From the NCBI RefSeq assembly GCF_014698755.1, contig NZ_JACJTO010000002.1:1-64000 (forward strand): DNA of 64,000 nt, in the 5' to 3' direction. Source of the stretch: Aphanizomenon flos-aquae FACHB-1287. Its GTDB lineage: Bacteria > Cyanobacteriota > Cyanobacteriia > Cyanobacteriales > Nostocaceae. A program made the translations under genes and the position numbers. Below the pieces are notes generated by a model. That model was not told the DNA's origin. It did not search any database and saw only the letters and a list, made by a program, of their open reading frames with translations. The number at the start of each line of letters is the position of its first letter. Positions within the stretch are counted from its first letter, which is position 1. Positions 1 through 9,439 of the stretch are shown piece by piece.

Positions 1-280
1 AGTTAAATTACCCCCCTTAATCCCCCCTTGGAAATGGGGGAAACTGGAAAAATTACCCTATGTATCTATAGTTAAATTACCCCCCTTAATCCCCCCTTGG
101 AAATGGGGGAAACCGGAAAAATTACCCTATGTATCTATAGTTAAATTACCCCCCTTAATCCCCCCTTGGAAATGGGAAACTGGAAAAATTACCCTATGTA
201 TCTATAGTTAAATTACCCCCCTTAATCCCCCCTTGGAAATGGGGGAAACTGGAAAAATTATTTCCCTATGTATCCATAGG
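1..280. repeat. Four tandem copies of a ~69-bp repeat
   Basis: Copies begin at 1, 70, 139 and 206. Periods are 69, 69 and 67 bp; the third copy lacks two G in its G-run. Each unit has a C-rich block (taccccccttaatcccccc), a G-run that could pair with it, and the tail ccctatgtatctat. The fourth copy is diverged at its 3' end. The array may continue left of the window. A related single copy lies on the other strand at 16321-16378. The units abut one another without spacers, so this is not a CRISPR. Function unknown. Confidence 0.9.
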
Positions 281-347
281 GGTAGGAAATAAATTAAAAA
301 TTTCGATATCTTGAATATGGAAAATACTATAATCTTAAGAGGTAAAT

Positions 348-941
348 ATGGCCAATCTTCCTGACTTTGATATTGTGGCTTTGGCAGCTTCTGCGGGTGG
401 TTTAACGGCGTTAATTGAAGTGCTTTCAGATTTACCGATAAATTTCCGGGTTCCAATTGTTGTAGTTCAACATTTAGATCCTCGTCATCCATCTCTCATG
501 GCAGAAATTCTCGGTCGTCGGACTCCGCTAAAAGTAATACAGGCAAAACAAGGAGATAAACTTATTCCCGGAGTTGTTTATATTGCTCCTCCTAATAATC
601 ATTTGTTGGTAAATAGTGATGGTACGGCTTCTTTGTCTCAGTCAGAAATGGTACATTTTCTCCGTCCTTCGGCGGATTTATTGTTTGAATCTGTAGCAGC
701 AAGTTATAAAGAAAGAACTATCGCTGTTGTCCTCACAGGAACTGGTAGTGATGGGGCAATGGGAGTGGAAGCAATCAAAAAAATGGGTGGTACGGTCATT
801 GTCCAAGATGACAAAAGCGCTGAATTTGCAGGAATGCCATCTTCAGCAATTAAAACAGGGGATGTAGATTTTGTCCTACCCTTGGCAGAAATTTCTTCAG
901 CTTTGATCACTTTGGTCATGTCTCATGCTAGTTCGCTATAA
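348..941 (+). CDS. CheB-type protein-glutamate methylesterase, catalytic domain only
   Basis: This 197-residue protein is the C-terminal catalytic half of CheB without the receiver domain. The catalytic triad is visible: Ser15 in AASAGG, His42 in QHLDP and Asp135 in GTGSDGAMG. Family members hydrolyse methyl-glutamate (or deamidate Gln) on chemoreceptors. With no receiver domain, activity cannot be gated by direct CheA phosphorylation. The next gene, 424 bp downstream on the same strand, is a CheR methyltransferase fused to PAS domains, so the two form a methylation/demethylation pair. No cheA, cheW or receptor gene is in the window, so the target is unknown. The ATG start lies 6 nt after an AAGAGG-like site. 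Confidence 0.9.
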   Translation: MANLPDFDIVALAASAGGLTALIEVLSDLPINFRVPIVVVQHLDPRHPSLMAEILGRRTPLKVIQAKQGDKLIPGVVYIAPPNNHLLVNSDGTASLSQSEMVHFLRPSADLLFESVAASYKERTIAVVLTGTGSDGAMGVEAIKKMGGTVIVQDDKSAEFAGMPSSAIKTGDVDFVLPLAEISSALITLVMSHASSL

Positions 942-1012
942 ATTATCACAGATTGAGCCATTATGGAGGACTGACTATCTATAAAAAATGGTTTTGCAAA
1001 TTTCATATTTTT

Positions 1013-1104
1013 AGGACTTACGCAAAATATTCCTCAAACCCTCATTTCTCTGTGTTCTCTGTGCCTGGAGCGGTTCGTTATTCCATAACTTGTGCGTAAG
1101 TCCT
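1013..1104. mobile_element. 92-bp MITE-like element with perfect 12-bp inverted termini
   Basis: The ends are AGGACTTACGCA (1013-1024) and TGCGTAAGTCCT (1093-1104), exact reverse complements. The interior carries a ctctgtgttctctgtg-type stretch; a related stretch without these termini lies at about 56260-56293. There is no coding capacity. It sits in the 424-bp cheB-cheR gap; the rest of that gap (942-1012, 1105-1365) shows nothing I can name. It is probably a non-autonomous element mobilised in trans. Confidence 0.75.
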
Positions 1105-1365
1105 GATTTTAAATAATGGAAAATGCACAGGTTTATATCAGAAGTGTTGAATGTTAAGATTTTGAGGATTGTGTCCAAGTTGTGCATTGGTATTGGTGAT
1201 ACCAAATTTGGTCAATTAATGACTCTATTCTCAATAGACAATGGATTTTACCTGGGTAAAACGCAAAGATTGTAAAGTTTTATTGCAGGATTCAACACTT
1301 GTGGGTTTATATTTAGTCTATAATCATCTTTAGTATGTATCTATATCTAGTAAAATTCTGATGCT

Positions 1366-3345
1366 ATGAATGCTCCACATAAAGACCTTGATTTTGAAAA
1401 TCTCCTGCAATATTTGAGAATTAATCGAGGGTTTGATTTCACAGGTTACAAACGTTCAACCTTAATGCGTCGTGTTACTAAACAGATGGAGACTTTAAAT
1501 ATAGATAGTTTTGGGAATTATCAAGATTATTTAGAAGTTCATCCAGATGAGTTTAAAAATTTATTTAATACTATTTTAATTAACGTGACGGCTTTTTTTA
1601 GAGATAGTTCAGCTTGGGATTATTTAGCCAAAGAAATTATCCCTAATATCATCAAAAATAAACCAAAAGATGGACTAATTAGGTTCTGGAGTGCTGGTTG
1701 TGCTTCTGGTCAAGAGGCTTATACTTTAGCAATAATTGTAGCGGAAATTTTGGGAGTAGAAGAGTTTCGTCAGCGGGTAAAAATCTACGCGACAGATGTA
1801 GATGAAGAAGCCCTCACCCAAGCTCGTCAAGCTAGTTATTCAGCAATTGTAGCGGAAATTTTGGGAGTAGAAGAGTTTCGTCAGCGGGTAAAAATCTACG
1901 CGACAGATGTAGATGAAGAAGCCCTCACCCAAGCTCGTCAAGCTAGTTATTCAGCTAAAAATATTATTGAAATCCCATTAGGACTGCGGGATAAATATTT
2001 TGATATAGTCAATAAAAATTATATTTTTCGCCGAGATCTCCGTCGTTGTGTAATTTTTGGTCGTCATGATTTACTACAAGACGCGCCAATTTCTCGGTTA
2101 GATTTATTGATTTGTCGCAATACTTTAATGTATTTCAATTCAGAAATCCAAGGTAAGATTATTAATCGCTTTCATTTTGCTCTTAATGATCATGGCTATT
2201 TGTTTTTAGGAAAAGCAGAAATGTTAGTCATGCACTCTAATTTATTTGTGCCTATAGATTTAAAAAATCGGATATTTAGTAAGGTATCTTTGGGTAATAT
2301 CCACAATCGTCAATTAGTTATGAAAAGTTCAGAAGGTAAGGAATCCGCTGATAATGTTACTCTTGAAGGACTGCGGATTAGAGAATTGGCTTTTGATACA
2401 GCATCTAGCGCCCAAGTGGTAATTGATAATCATGGTACATTAATTATGATCAATGAACAAGCACGAAATTTATTTAATCTGACAGTTAAAGATCTAAATC
2501 GCCCCTTTCAGGATTTAGAATTATCCTATAGACCTGTAGAATTACGCTCATTAATTGAGCAAGTATATAGTGAACGTCATCCGATTACACTCACAAATGT
2601 TAAACGTTATCAGACTAATTCAGAAGTTCAATATTTAGATTTGCGAGTTATTCCTTTACAAGATAATGATCAAACTATTCTTGGTGTGACAATTTCTTTT
2701 AATGATATCACCCATCAGATAAAACTTCAGACAGCATTACAACGTTCTCGACAGGAATTAGAAACGACAAATGAGGAATTACAATCCACAAATGAAGAAT
2801 TAGAAACAACAAATGAGGAATTACAATCTACAAATGAAGAAATGGAGACAATGAATGAAGAACTGCAATCTGCTAATGAAGAATTGCAAACAATAAATCA
2901 TGAATTAAGCGACCGCACTTGTGAGCTTGACCAAACTAATATTTTTCTTACTTCTATTTTAGGCTCTTTGCAAATGGGTATGGTAGTCTTAGATAGTAGT
3001 TTTAATATTTTAATCTGGAATCAAACAGTTGAAGATATGTGGGGTTTACGCACTGATGAAGTAATGAATAAATCTTGGTTTAGTTTGGATATTGGTTTAC
3101 CTGTAGAACAACTGCGAAATCCCATTCGTGATATTATGTCTTGTAAGAAGAAATTCCAGGAAATAATCATTAATGCCACTAATCGTCGCGGTAAAAAAAT
3201 CCAATGTTATCTGGCCTGTAGTCCTCTGATGAATGGAACAGTAGAAGGTGTTATTATTACGATGACAGATATTGAGAAAATCAAGAGTATGATTTCTCCT
3301 ATAGACATTGAAGAAAGACAACGGGAAAAACCAGAGAATATTTAA
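1366..3345 (+). CDS. CheR-type methyltransferase fused to coiled coil and two PAS domains
   Basis: The order is a CheR all-alpha N-domain (about residues 7-80), an SAM-dependent methyltransferase domain (about 95-310; motif I AGCASGQEAYT), PAS 1 (about 338-450), a coiled coil of repeated TNEELQS/TNEELET heptads (about 458-525) and PAS 2 (about 527-640). CheR-PAS proteins of this type are usual in bacteria that lack classical chemotaxis clusters and probably methylate unknown sensor proteins in response to PAS ligands. The upstream cheB-like gene supplies the reverse reaction. A perfect 111-bp tandem duplication (1734-1955) repeats 37 residues across the SAM-binding strand KIYATDVDEEAL, so the enzyme is longer than usual and may be misfolded or inactive. 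The ATG at 1366 precedes the conserved N-domain directly. Confidence 0.88.
   Translation: MNAPHKDLDFENLLQYLRINRGFDFTGYKRSTLMRRVTKQMETLNIDSFGNYQDYLEVHPDEFKNLFNTILINVTAFFRDSSAWDYLAKEIIPNIIKNKPKDGLIRFWSAGCASGQEAYTLAIIVAEILGVEEFRQRVKIYATDVDEEALTQARQASYSAIVAEILGVEEFRQRVKIYATDVDEEALTQARQASYSAKNIIEIPLGLRDKYFDIVNKNYIFRRDLRRCVIFGRHDLLQDAPISRLDLLICRNTLMYFNSEIQGKIINRFHFALNDHGYLFLGKAEMLVMHSNLFVPIDLKNRIFSKVSLGNIHNRQLVMKSSEGKESADNVTLEGLRIRELAFDTASSAQVVIDNHGTLIMINEQARNLFNLTVKDLNRPFQDLELSYRPVELRSLIEQVYSERHPITLTNVKRYQTNSEVQYLDLRVIPLQDNDQTILGVTISFNDITHQIKLQTALQRSRQELETTNEELQSTNEELETTNEELQSTNEEMETMNEELQSANEELQTINHELSDRTCELDQTNIFLTSILGSLQMGMVVLDSSFNILIWNQTVEDMWGLRTDEVMNKSWFSLDIGLPVEQLRNPIRDIMSCKKKFQEIIINATNRRGKKIQCYLACSPLMNGTVEGVIITMTDIEKIKSMISPIDIEERQREKPENI
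1734..1955 (+). repeat. Exact in-frame tandem duplication (2 x 111 bp) inside cheR
   Basis: Bases 1734-1844 and 1845-1955 are identical by direct comparison. The length is a multiple of three, so the frame is kept and 37 residues (about 124-160 and 161-197) are duplicated. The duplicated segment includes the acidic SAM-ribose-binding motif ATDVDEEAL. Identity without a single difference means a very recent event or an assembly artefact. Confidence 0.95.
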
Positions 3346-3423
3346 ACAACATTACAAACACTCTCCTTAATTCCCAAAAAAGGAGGGTTAGGGGTGGGTT
3401 ATTTAATTTTTAATTGCTAAATT

Positions 3424-4797
3424 ATGTCTATAATTATTGCTGGAGAACGGAGCGGAGTCGGAAAAACAACAGTTACAATAACACTGTTAGCATCTTTACG
3501 TCGTCGTGGTGTGAAAGTCCAATCTTTCAAAGTAGGACCTGATTATATTGATCCAATGTTTCATCAATATGTAACTGGTCTTCCTTGTCGAAATTTAGAC
3601 CCTGTGCTAACTTCAGAAACTTATGTTCAGCAATGTTTTAATCATCATTCTCCCAAATCTGAATATACTTTAGTTGAAGGTGTAATGGGTTTATTTGATG
3701 GTATTAGTCACTTGTCAAACACAAATGAAAAAACCGACTTTGCTAGTACAGCACATATTGCTAGATTATTAGATATACCGATAATATTAGTAATAGATTG
3801 TAGTCGGTTATCGGGTTCAGTAGCTGCAATTGCTCACGGTTATTGTTCTTTGGATAAAAGAATTAAAATTGCTGGTTTAGTATTAAATAGAGTGGGAAGT
3901 GATCGACATTTATCATTATTAAAAGATGCTCTTGTACCTCTACAATTACCCATTCTTGGGGTTCTACGACGACAGGATAATATTACCATTCCTGACCGTC
4001 ATCTAGGCTTAATTCCCACTACAGAATTACCAGAGTTAGATCAGATAATTAATAGTTTAGCAGATTTAGGTGATATTTACTTTGATTGGGATAAACTTCT
4101 ACCACTTTTAAAATCAGCATCTTTATCAAGTCCTAATTCCCAGTTTCCAATTCCTAATTCCGCAGTTAAAATTGCTGTAGCGCGAGATCAAGCTTTTAAT
4201 TTCTACTATCAAGATAACTTAGACTTATTAGAAAAATTAGGAGCAGAATTAGTATTTTGGAGTCCTTTAAATGATACTCAATTACCAAAAGATATCCAGG
4301 GAATGTATTTTGGAGGTGGTTTTCCTGAAGTATTTGCACCACAATTATCTGCAAATATTAACCTAATTCAAGCAGTCAAAAACTCAATTTTAGCAGGAAT
4401 ACCCACAATTGCTGAATGTGGAGGATTAATGTATTTATGTGAGCAAATTATTGACTTTGACGGTAAATCCTGGCCAATGGTAGGAATATTACCCACTGAG
4501 GCAAAAATGGATAAAAGATTAACTTTAGGATATCGTCGCGCAGTAGTTTTAGAAAATACTTTTTTAGTTGATAGCAATAAAAATATTTTTGGACATGAAT
4601 TTCATCGTTCTCATTTAATTACTAATTCTCCACAACCATTATTTAATACCTATCGTTATGATTGTGATGAAAATACAGGTTTTGAAGGTTGGTATTTACC
4701 TAATGTTCATGCTTCTTATATTCATCAACATTGGGGAGAAAGTGGAGATATTCCTAACAGATTTATTCAAGAATGTTTGAAAAATCAAAAAATTTAG
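3424..4797 (+). CDS. cbiA: Cobyrinic acid a,c-diamide synthase (CbiA/CobB)
   Basis: The 457-residue protein amidates the a and c side chains of (cobalt-)cobyrinic acid with glutamine and ATP, a middle step of cobalamin (pseudocobalamin in many cyanobacteria) synthesis in the cytoplasm. The N-terminal half is a dethiobiotin-synthetase-like ATPase with P-loop GERSGVGKTT (residues 7-16). The C-terminal half is a class I glutamine amidotransferase with YFGGGFPE and the Cys-bearing AECGGLMYLCE. The triad-type His falls in the HASYIHQHWG end motif. Length is normal. A CobE/CbiG-like gene lies 56 kb downstream, so the pathway genes are scattered. The start is the ATG at 3424. Confidence 0.95.
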   Translation: MSIIIAGERSGVGKTTVTITLLASLRRRGVKVQSFKVGPDYIDPMFHQYVTGLPCRNLDPVLTSETYVQQCFNHHSPKSEYTLVEGVMGLFDGISHLSNTNEKTDFASTAHIARLLDIPIILVIDCSRLSGSVAAIAHGYCSLDKRIKIAGLVLNRVGSDRHLSLLKDALVPLQLPILGVLRRQDNITIPDRHLGLIPTTELPELDQIINSLADLGDIYFDWDKLLPLLKSASLSSPNSQFPIPNSAVKIAVARDQAFNFYYQDNLDLLEKLGAELVFWSPLNDTQLPKDIQGMYFGGGFPEVFAPQLSANINLIQAVKNSILAGIPTIAECGGLMYLCEQIIDFDGKSWPMVGILPTEAKMDKRLTLGYRRAVVLENTFLVDSNKNIFGHEFHRSHLITNSPQPLFNTYRYDCDENTGFEGWYLPNVHASYIHQHWGESGDIPNRFIQECLKNQKI

Positions 4798-4840
4798 ATC
4801 TCTGACTTCTTATAAATTTATATCAGAAATCGGAGATTTT
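4798..4840 (+). terminator. Hairpin terminator after cbiA
   Basis: An imperfect inverted repeat starts right after the stop codon: the left arm ATCTCTGACTTCT (4798-4810) pairs with AGAAATCGGAGAT (4825-4837), and TTTT follows. The same 'gatc-cccgacttc' style of hairpin recurs at 29269-29301. It ends 12 nt before the next ATG. Confidence 0.6.
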
Positions 4841-4851
4841 GTCAAGAAGAT

Positions 4852-7833
4852 ATGTTTTTAGAAAGTAATATTTTAAATATGAGAGCTATGAGAGTTTTTA
4901 TAGTATGTCTGGGTTTGTGGCTATTTTTAGATATAGCTGCTCATTTGGGTGCGGAAATTTTTTGGTTTCAGGAAGTTGGTTACATAGAAATATTTTGGCA
5001 AAGACTTTTAACTCAGGGTAGTTTATGGCTATTTATTGTCAGCTTGAGTGCTATTTATTTGTTAGGAAATCTAAATTTAGCCCAAAGACTCAAATATACC
5101 CAATTTCCTAATTCTAGTCCCGTGCGGGAAATAAACATTAGTCAAAAATTAACCACTTTTCTTAGTCCTCAATATTCCACAAATAATCAAACTTCTCAAT
5201 GGCCTAACTATACCAATAAAATCAAATTACAATGGCTTTTACCTCTTATATTAGGATCAATCTTTTTAGTATGTTTAATATTAGCACAATATGGAGAAAT
5301 TGCTATCTATTATTGGAGAGAGAAAGTTAATCAATCCAGTTTATCAGTACCGCTGCTATTTCGACCAGAGATAATTTTACAGTTGGGAAAAAAGATCATT
5401 TCTCAACCTTGGTATTTAGGATTATTTGGGGGATTATCTATGGCTATATTAATTTATAGCAAATTTTTTCTCAGAGCGATCGCTATTATTTTTAGTCTGA
5501 GTTTCGGCTGGATATTATCTCAACATTGGTCAAAAATTCTCTTATCTTTCCATGCTGTTGATTTTCATAAATCTGAACCATTATTTAATAAAGATATCAG
5601 TTTTTATATTTTCCATCTCCCTATCTGGGAACTTTTAGATTTTTGGTTAATTGGATTATCTTTATATGGCTTTCTTAGCGTAATTATCACCTATTTATTA
5701 TCAGCAGATAGTCTTATTAAAGCTATTTTCCCAGGATTTTCCTCTCCACAAATACGCCATTTATCAGGTTTAGTAAGCTGTTTAATGTTAGTAACATCTT
5801 TACATTATTGGCTCAGTCGCTATCAACTCCTTTATTCAGTGCGTGGTGTCAGTTATGGGGCTAGTTATACCGATGTTCAAGCCCAATTACCAGCAGATAC
5901 AATTTTATGTATTTTATCCTTAGCTATAGCCTTATATTTATTATGGTTAACTATATTTTGGCAACCAAAATCTTCACATTATCGCTGGATATTTTATAGT
6001 TTAGGAATTTATATAACTTTTATCGTTATAGGTAATTTTATTTTACCTATGGCTGTACAAAATTTAATCGTTGAGCCCAATGAATTACAACGAGAACAAC
6101 CTTATATAATGCGAAATATTGCTCTTACCCGTCAAGCATTTAATTTAGATGTCATTGATTCCCAAACATTTAACCCACAAGGAAAACTCACAGAAGCAAA
6201 TATCAAAGCTAATCAATTAACAATTCGGAATATTCGGCTTTGGGATCAAGAACCATTATTAAAAACCAACCGCCAATTACAACAAATTCGCCCCTATTAT
6301 CAATTTCCTGATGCTGATATTGATAGATATTTAATAAAAAGTAACATAGAAAAAGATAAAAAAGAAAAACAACAGGTACTAATTGCTGCGCGGGAATTAA
6401 ATTACAATAATGTCCCCCCACAAGCACAAACATGGGTAAACCAAAATATGATTTATACTCATGGTTATGGCTTTACTATGAGTCCAGTTAATACCGTTGC
6501 TGCTGGTGGATTACCAGAATATTTTGTTAAAGATATTAACCAAAATGGTAGCGTTTTAAATACTTACAGTCTAGATATTCGTGAAAGTATTCCCATCGGA
6601 CAACCTCGAATTTATTATGGAGAAATTAGTAATACTCACGTCATGACTGGAACAAAAGTCAAAGAATTAGATTATCCTAGTGGTAGTGATAATGTTTATA
6701 ATAGTTATGATGGATTAGGTGGTATTCAGATTAACTCACTCTGGAAAAGATGGTTATTTTCTATATATTTAAAAGACTGGAGAATGGTATTTACTAAGAA
6801 TTTTCTACCAGAGACAAAAGTATTATTTCGTCGAAATATTAACCAACGGATTCGCACTATTGCCCCTTTTTTAAAATTTGATAGTGATCCTTATTTAGTT
6901 GTCGCAGATGCCCATATAGACAATCAAAATCAACAATTTCCCGGTAAAGAAAATCATCTTTATTGGATAGTTGATGGTTACACAACAAGCGATCGCTATC
7001 CCTATTCTGACGCGGGTAAAGACAATATTAATTATATCCGCAACTCCGTCAAAGTCGTGATTGATGCTTATAACGGCACAGTTAAATTTTACATTGCTGA
7101 TCCTCTAGATCCATTAATTACTGCTTGGTCAAAAATATTCCCCCAAATGTTCCAACCCCTGGCCAATTTACCTCCTAATTTCCGCAATCATCTCCGCTAT
7201 CCAGTAGACTTTTTTAAAATTCAATCTGAACGCTTAATGATCTATCACATGACAGATCCCCAAGTATTTTATAACCGCGAAGATCAATGGCAAATTCCTA
7301 ATGAAATCTATGGTAATGAAAGCCGAAAAGTTGAACCTTATTATTTAATTACCAGTCTTCCCAATGTTCCCTTTGCAGAATTTATCCTCTTACTTCCCTA
7401 CACACCCAAAGAACGCACAAATTTAATCGCTTGGTTAGCAGCACGTTCCGATGGCCAAAATTATGGTAAATTACTATTATATAACTTTCCCAAAGAACGA
7501 TTAATTTATGGACCAGAACAAATTGAAGCCCGAATTAATCAAGATCCAATTATTTCTCAACAAATTTCTCTGTGGAATCGGCAAGGTTCTAGAGTAATTC
7601 AAGGTAATCTTTTAATAGTTCCCATTGAGCAATCTTTACTATATGTTGAACCAATTTATTTAGAAGCTACCCAAAATAGTTTACCCACCTTAGTTAGAGT
7701 AGTTGTAGCCTATGAAAATCGCATCATCATGGCACAAACATTAGAACAAGCACTACAAGGAATTTTTCAACCAGAACTCGCACCAGCATCACCCATTATT
7801 CGTCCCCTAGAAGACGAAATACCCGCTGGTTAA
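4852..7833 (+). CDS. UPF0182 family large integral membrane protein
   Basis: The 993-residue protein has about eight or nine predicted membrane spans in its first ~410 residues (for example 14-32, 125-145, 185-225, 255-285, 345-410). A long soluble part with the conserved UPF0182 segments [20 protein letters not shown] and [16 protein letters not shown] follows. The family is widespread in cyanobacteria and actinobacteria; its molecular role is unknown. Length is typical. The start may be Met1, Met10 or Met13; AAGAAG just before 4852 favours the first. It follows cbiA by 54 bp but a hairpin separates them, so cotranscription is uncertain. Confidence 0.9.
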   Translation: MFLESNILNMRAMRVFIVCLGLWLFLDIAAHLGAEIFWFQEVGYIEIFWQRLLTQGSLWLFIVSLSAIYLLGNLNLAQRLKYTQFPNSSPVREINISQKLTTFLSPQYSTNNQTSQWPNYTNKIKLQWLLPLILGSIFLVCLILAQYGEIAIYYWREKVNQSSLSVPLLFRPEIILQLGKKIISQPWYLGLFGGLSMAILIYSKFFLRAIAIIFSLSFGWILSQHWSKILLSFHAVDFHKSEPLFNKDISFYIFHLPIWELLDFWLIGLSLYGFLSVIITYLLSADSLIKAIFPGFSSPQIRHLSGLVSCLMLVTSLHYWLSRYQLLYSVRGVSYGASYTDVQAQLPADTILCILSLAIALYLLWLTIFWQPKSSHYRWIFYSLGIYITFIVIGNFILPMAVQNLIVEPNELQREQPYIMRNIALTRQAFNLDVIDSQTFNPQGKLTEANIKANQLTIRNIRLWDQEPLLKTNRQLQQIRPYYQFPDADIDRYLIKSNIEKDKKEKQQVLIAARELNYNNVPPQAQTWVNQNMIYTHGYGFTMSPVNTVAAGGLPEYFVKDINQNGSVLNTYSLDIRESIPIGQPRIYYGEISNTHVMTGTKVKELDYPSGSDNVYNSYDGLGGIQINSLWKRWLFSIYLKDWRMVFTKNFLPETKVLFRRNINQRIRTIAPFLKFDSDPYLVVADAHIDNQNQQFPGKENHLYWIVDGYTTSDRYPYSDAGKDNINYIRNSVKVVIDAYNGTVKFYIADPLDPLITAWSKIFPQMFQPLANLPPNFRNHLRYPVDFFKIQSERLMIYHMTDPQVFYNREDQWQIPNEIYGNESRKVEPYYLITSLPNVPFAEFILLLPYTPKERTNLIAWLAARSDGQNYGKLLLYNFPKERLIYGPEQIEARINQDPIISQQISLWNRQGSRVIQGNLLIVPIEQSLLYVEPIYLEATQNSLPTLVRVVVAYENRIIMAQTLEQALQGIFQPELAPASPIIRPLEDEIPAG

Positions 7834-7930
7834 ATACAGCGGTTTCCGCTCTTATTAGGTACAAAGTTGAATCATCAAACTTTTGTGGTGCGGGCATCTT
7901 ACCCGCTAGATATGTACCTCATAACACGGG
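7833..7930. repeat. Dispersed hairpin repeat, copy 1 (GCGGG...CCCGC family)
   Basis: The segment from atacagcggtttccgctc through tgtggtgcgggcatcttacccgc has a near-identical inverted counterpart at 49190-49258 and shorter relatives at 25458-25504 and 55811-55845. It contains two small hairpins: agcggtttccgct, and GCGGG-catctta-CCCGC. The remaining gap to 8292 (about 360 bp) is AT-rich and shows only a weak AAAAGTTT/AAACTTTT hairpin near 8200-8223 ahead of the next gene. Confidence 0.75.
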
Positions 7931-8292
7931 GAAGTGCTGTAGCTGATATTTCAACTCAGAATTATACTGATTTTAGTTTAAGCTAATGACGCAATTAAGG
8001 TATCGGTGTTCTAGAAATTCAAAAATTTAAAAATTTAAAAAACTATTACCAACTGTATTTTTAATATCCACGTACTACTTCAGATATATTTTCATATAAA
8101 AAAATCAAAACTATTGACAGAGATAACCAAGCTTTACTTTTGCTAAACCTATAATTGGAAGCTGGATTCAGCTTTATCCAGACTACATCCTCTTAAATAA
8201 AAAGTTTTTAATTAAACTTTTCTCAGGGGTTTGCACCTGGTTCTGTCACTTTTTTCAACTAAGAACCACTATCAATAACTAAGGGAAATAAG

Positions 8293-8688
8293 ATGTATAT
8301 AGAGCAGGTATTAGGAAATATACTCATAGCTGATAATACCGACTTGTCCATTACTCAAAATGCAGTTCAAACAGAAAAAGTACAAGTACAATATCACAAC
8401 ATCCAAATACCAGATTTAGCACTATCTTTAGCTCCTTTGGGGTTTATTTTTATTTGGGCTATCTTTCTCTTACTTTTTCATAAAATACGCAACAATAATC
8501 ATGATAAGACATACTTGCAAAGTAAAATTTTACAAAAAGTTCCCTGTAAAAAATGTCAATTTTTTGCCAATAACCATTATTTGAAATGTGCTGTCAAACC
8601 TGATAATGTTATGACCGAAAAAGCTATAGACTGTTCTGAATACACTCCGAAAAAAGGTAGCTTTTCCCATAAAAATTTATTTCACTAA
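8293..8688 (+). CDS. Small membrane-anchored protein with C-terminal four-cysteine motif
   Basis: This 131-residue protein has one clear membrane span (about 38-61, LALSLAPLGFIFIWAIFLLLF). After it comes a basic stretch and a C-terminal domain with four cysteines in the pattern PCKKC...LKC...DCSEY (about residues 91-118). The arrangement resembles a short cyanobacterial domain of unknown function and could bind metal or form disulphides. By the positive-inside rule the Cys domain should be cytoplasmic. It starts at ATG 8293 after AAGGGAAATAAG. It stands alone between two long gaps. No function is assigned. Confidence 0.7.
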   Translation: MYIEQVLGNILIADNTDLSITQNAVQTEKVQVQYHNIQIPDLALSLAPLGFIFIWAIFLLLFHKIRNNNHDKTYLQSKILQKVPCKKCQFFANNHYLKCAVKPDNVMTEKAIDCSEYTPKKGSFSHKNLFH

Positions 8689-9439
8689 GAATTACCTGAG
8701 AGAAGTTAGGGATATAGTCTTTTCTTCTCTAGTGAGATACAAAATTATCCCTCCCTAAGGTATAGGGGACGGTGCAGCGTAGGTAGGGTATATTCTTCAG
8801 CTTGGGAATTGCTATGATATAATTGATTTTAATTATTTTTAATTAATAATTATTTTTATTAATTGCTAAAAAATTAACTCAAAACCAACTATAAATGACA
8901 TAAAAAATACAGAAAATAATATCTCAGAGAGTTTTACATGGGTGTTATAAAAGAGAAAAACGAGGAAAAGCTTGCTATTGCTTACTTTTCCTCTCTGCCG
9001 ATACTTTATAGAGAAAACACTTGATAGTAATATAGCCTTAATTAAGAATATATGTCAAGTAGTAATAAAAATATTTCTCAATAAGTCTTTTTTGATAAAT
9101 TTTTGTAACGTTATTAACTACTTAATCTTGACACCGTAGAGACACTTGGGTATTATTTTGTCATAATTAATCAAAATCACCAAAATTAATTTTCTCCATC
9201 TGTGGATAGTCTAAACTGCTAAAGTACATATTTACACTGATTTATGCAAGTATTGAAAGTATGGCAATATACAGACAATCTCCATAACATAATCTACCTG
9301 ATAGGAGGACAAAATTCATATTCCAACCCTACAGCAATAAATTCTTAACTTTTAACTTGTGCTATAAAATTCATAGCGTCGGTTTTGTAACTCGTACTAC
9401 TGTATTTCATAAACCTACAATTTACTATAATCAGCAATC
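8689..9439. other. 751-bp AT-rich gene-free region with one strong hairpin
   Basis: No open frame here is convincing. The clearest structure is a perfect 9-bp stem GAGGAAAAG (8962-8970) / CTTTTCCTC (8985-8993) around a 14-nt loop, without a following T-run, so a transcript or processing element is as likely as a terminator. The stretch 8820-8870 is almost pure A/T. The promoter of the gene at 9440 presumably lies in the last 100 bp; I cannot place it. Confidence 0.45.

Noticed and set aside
1-280. CRISPR array
   Set aside because: The units are 69 bp and directly abut each other with no unique spacers; no cas gene is present.
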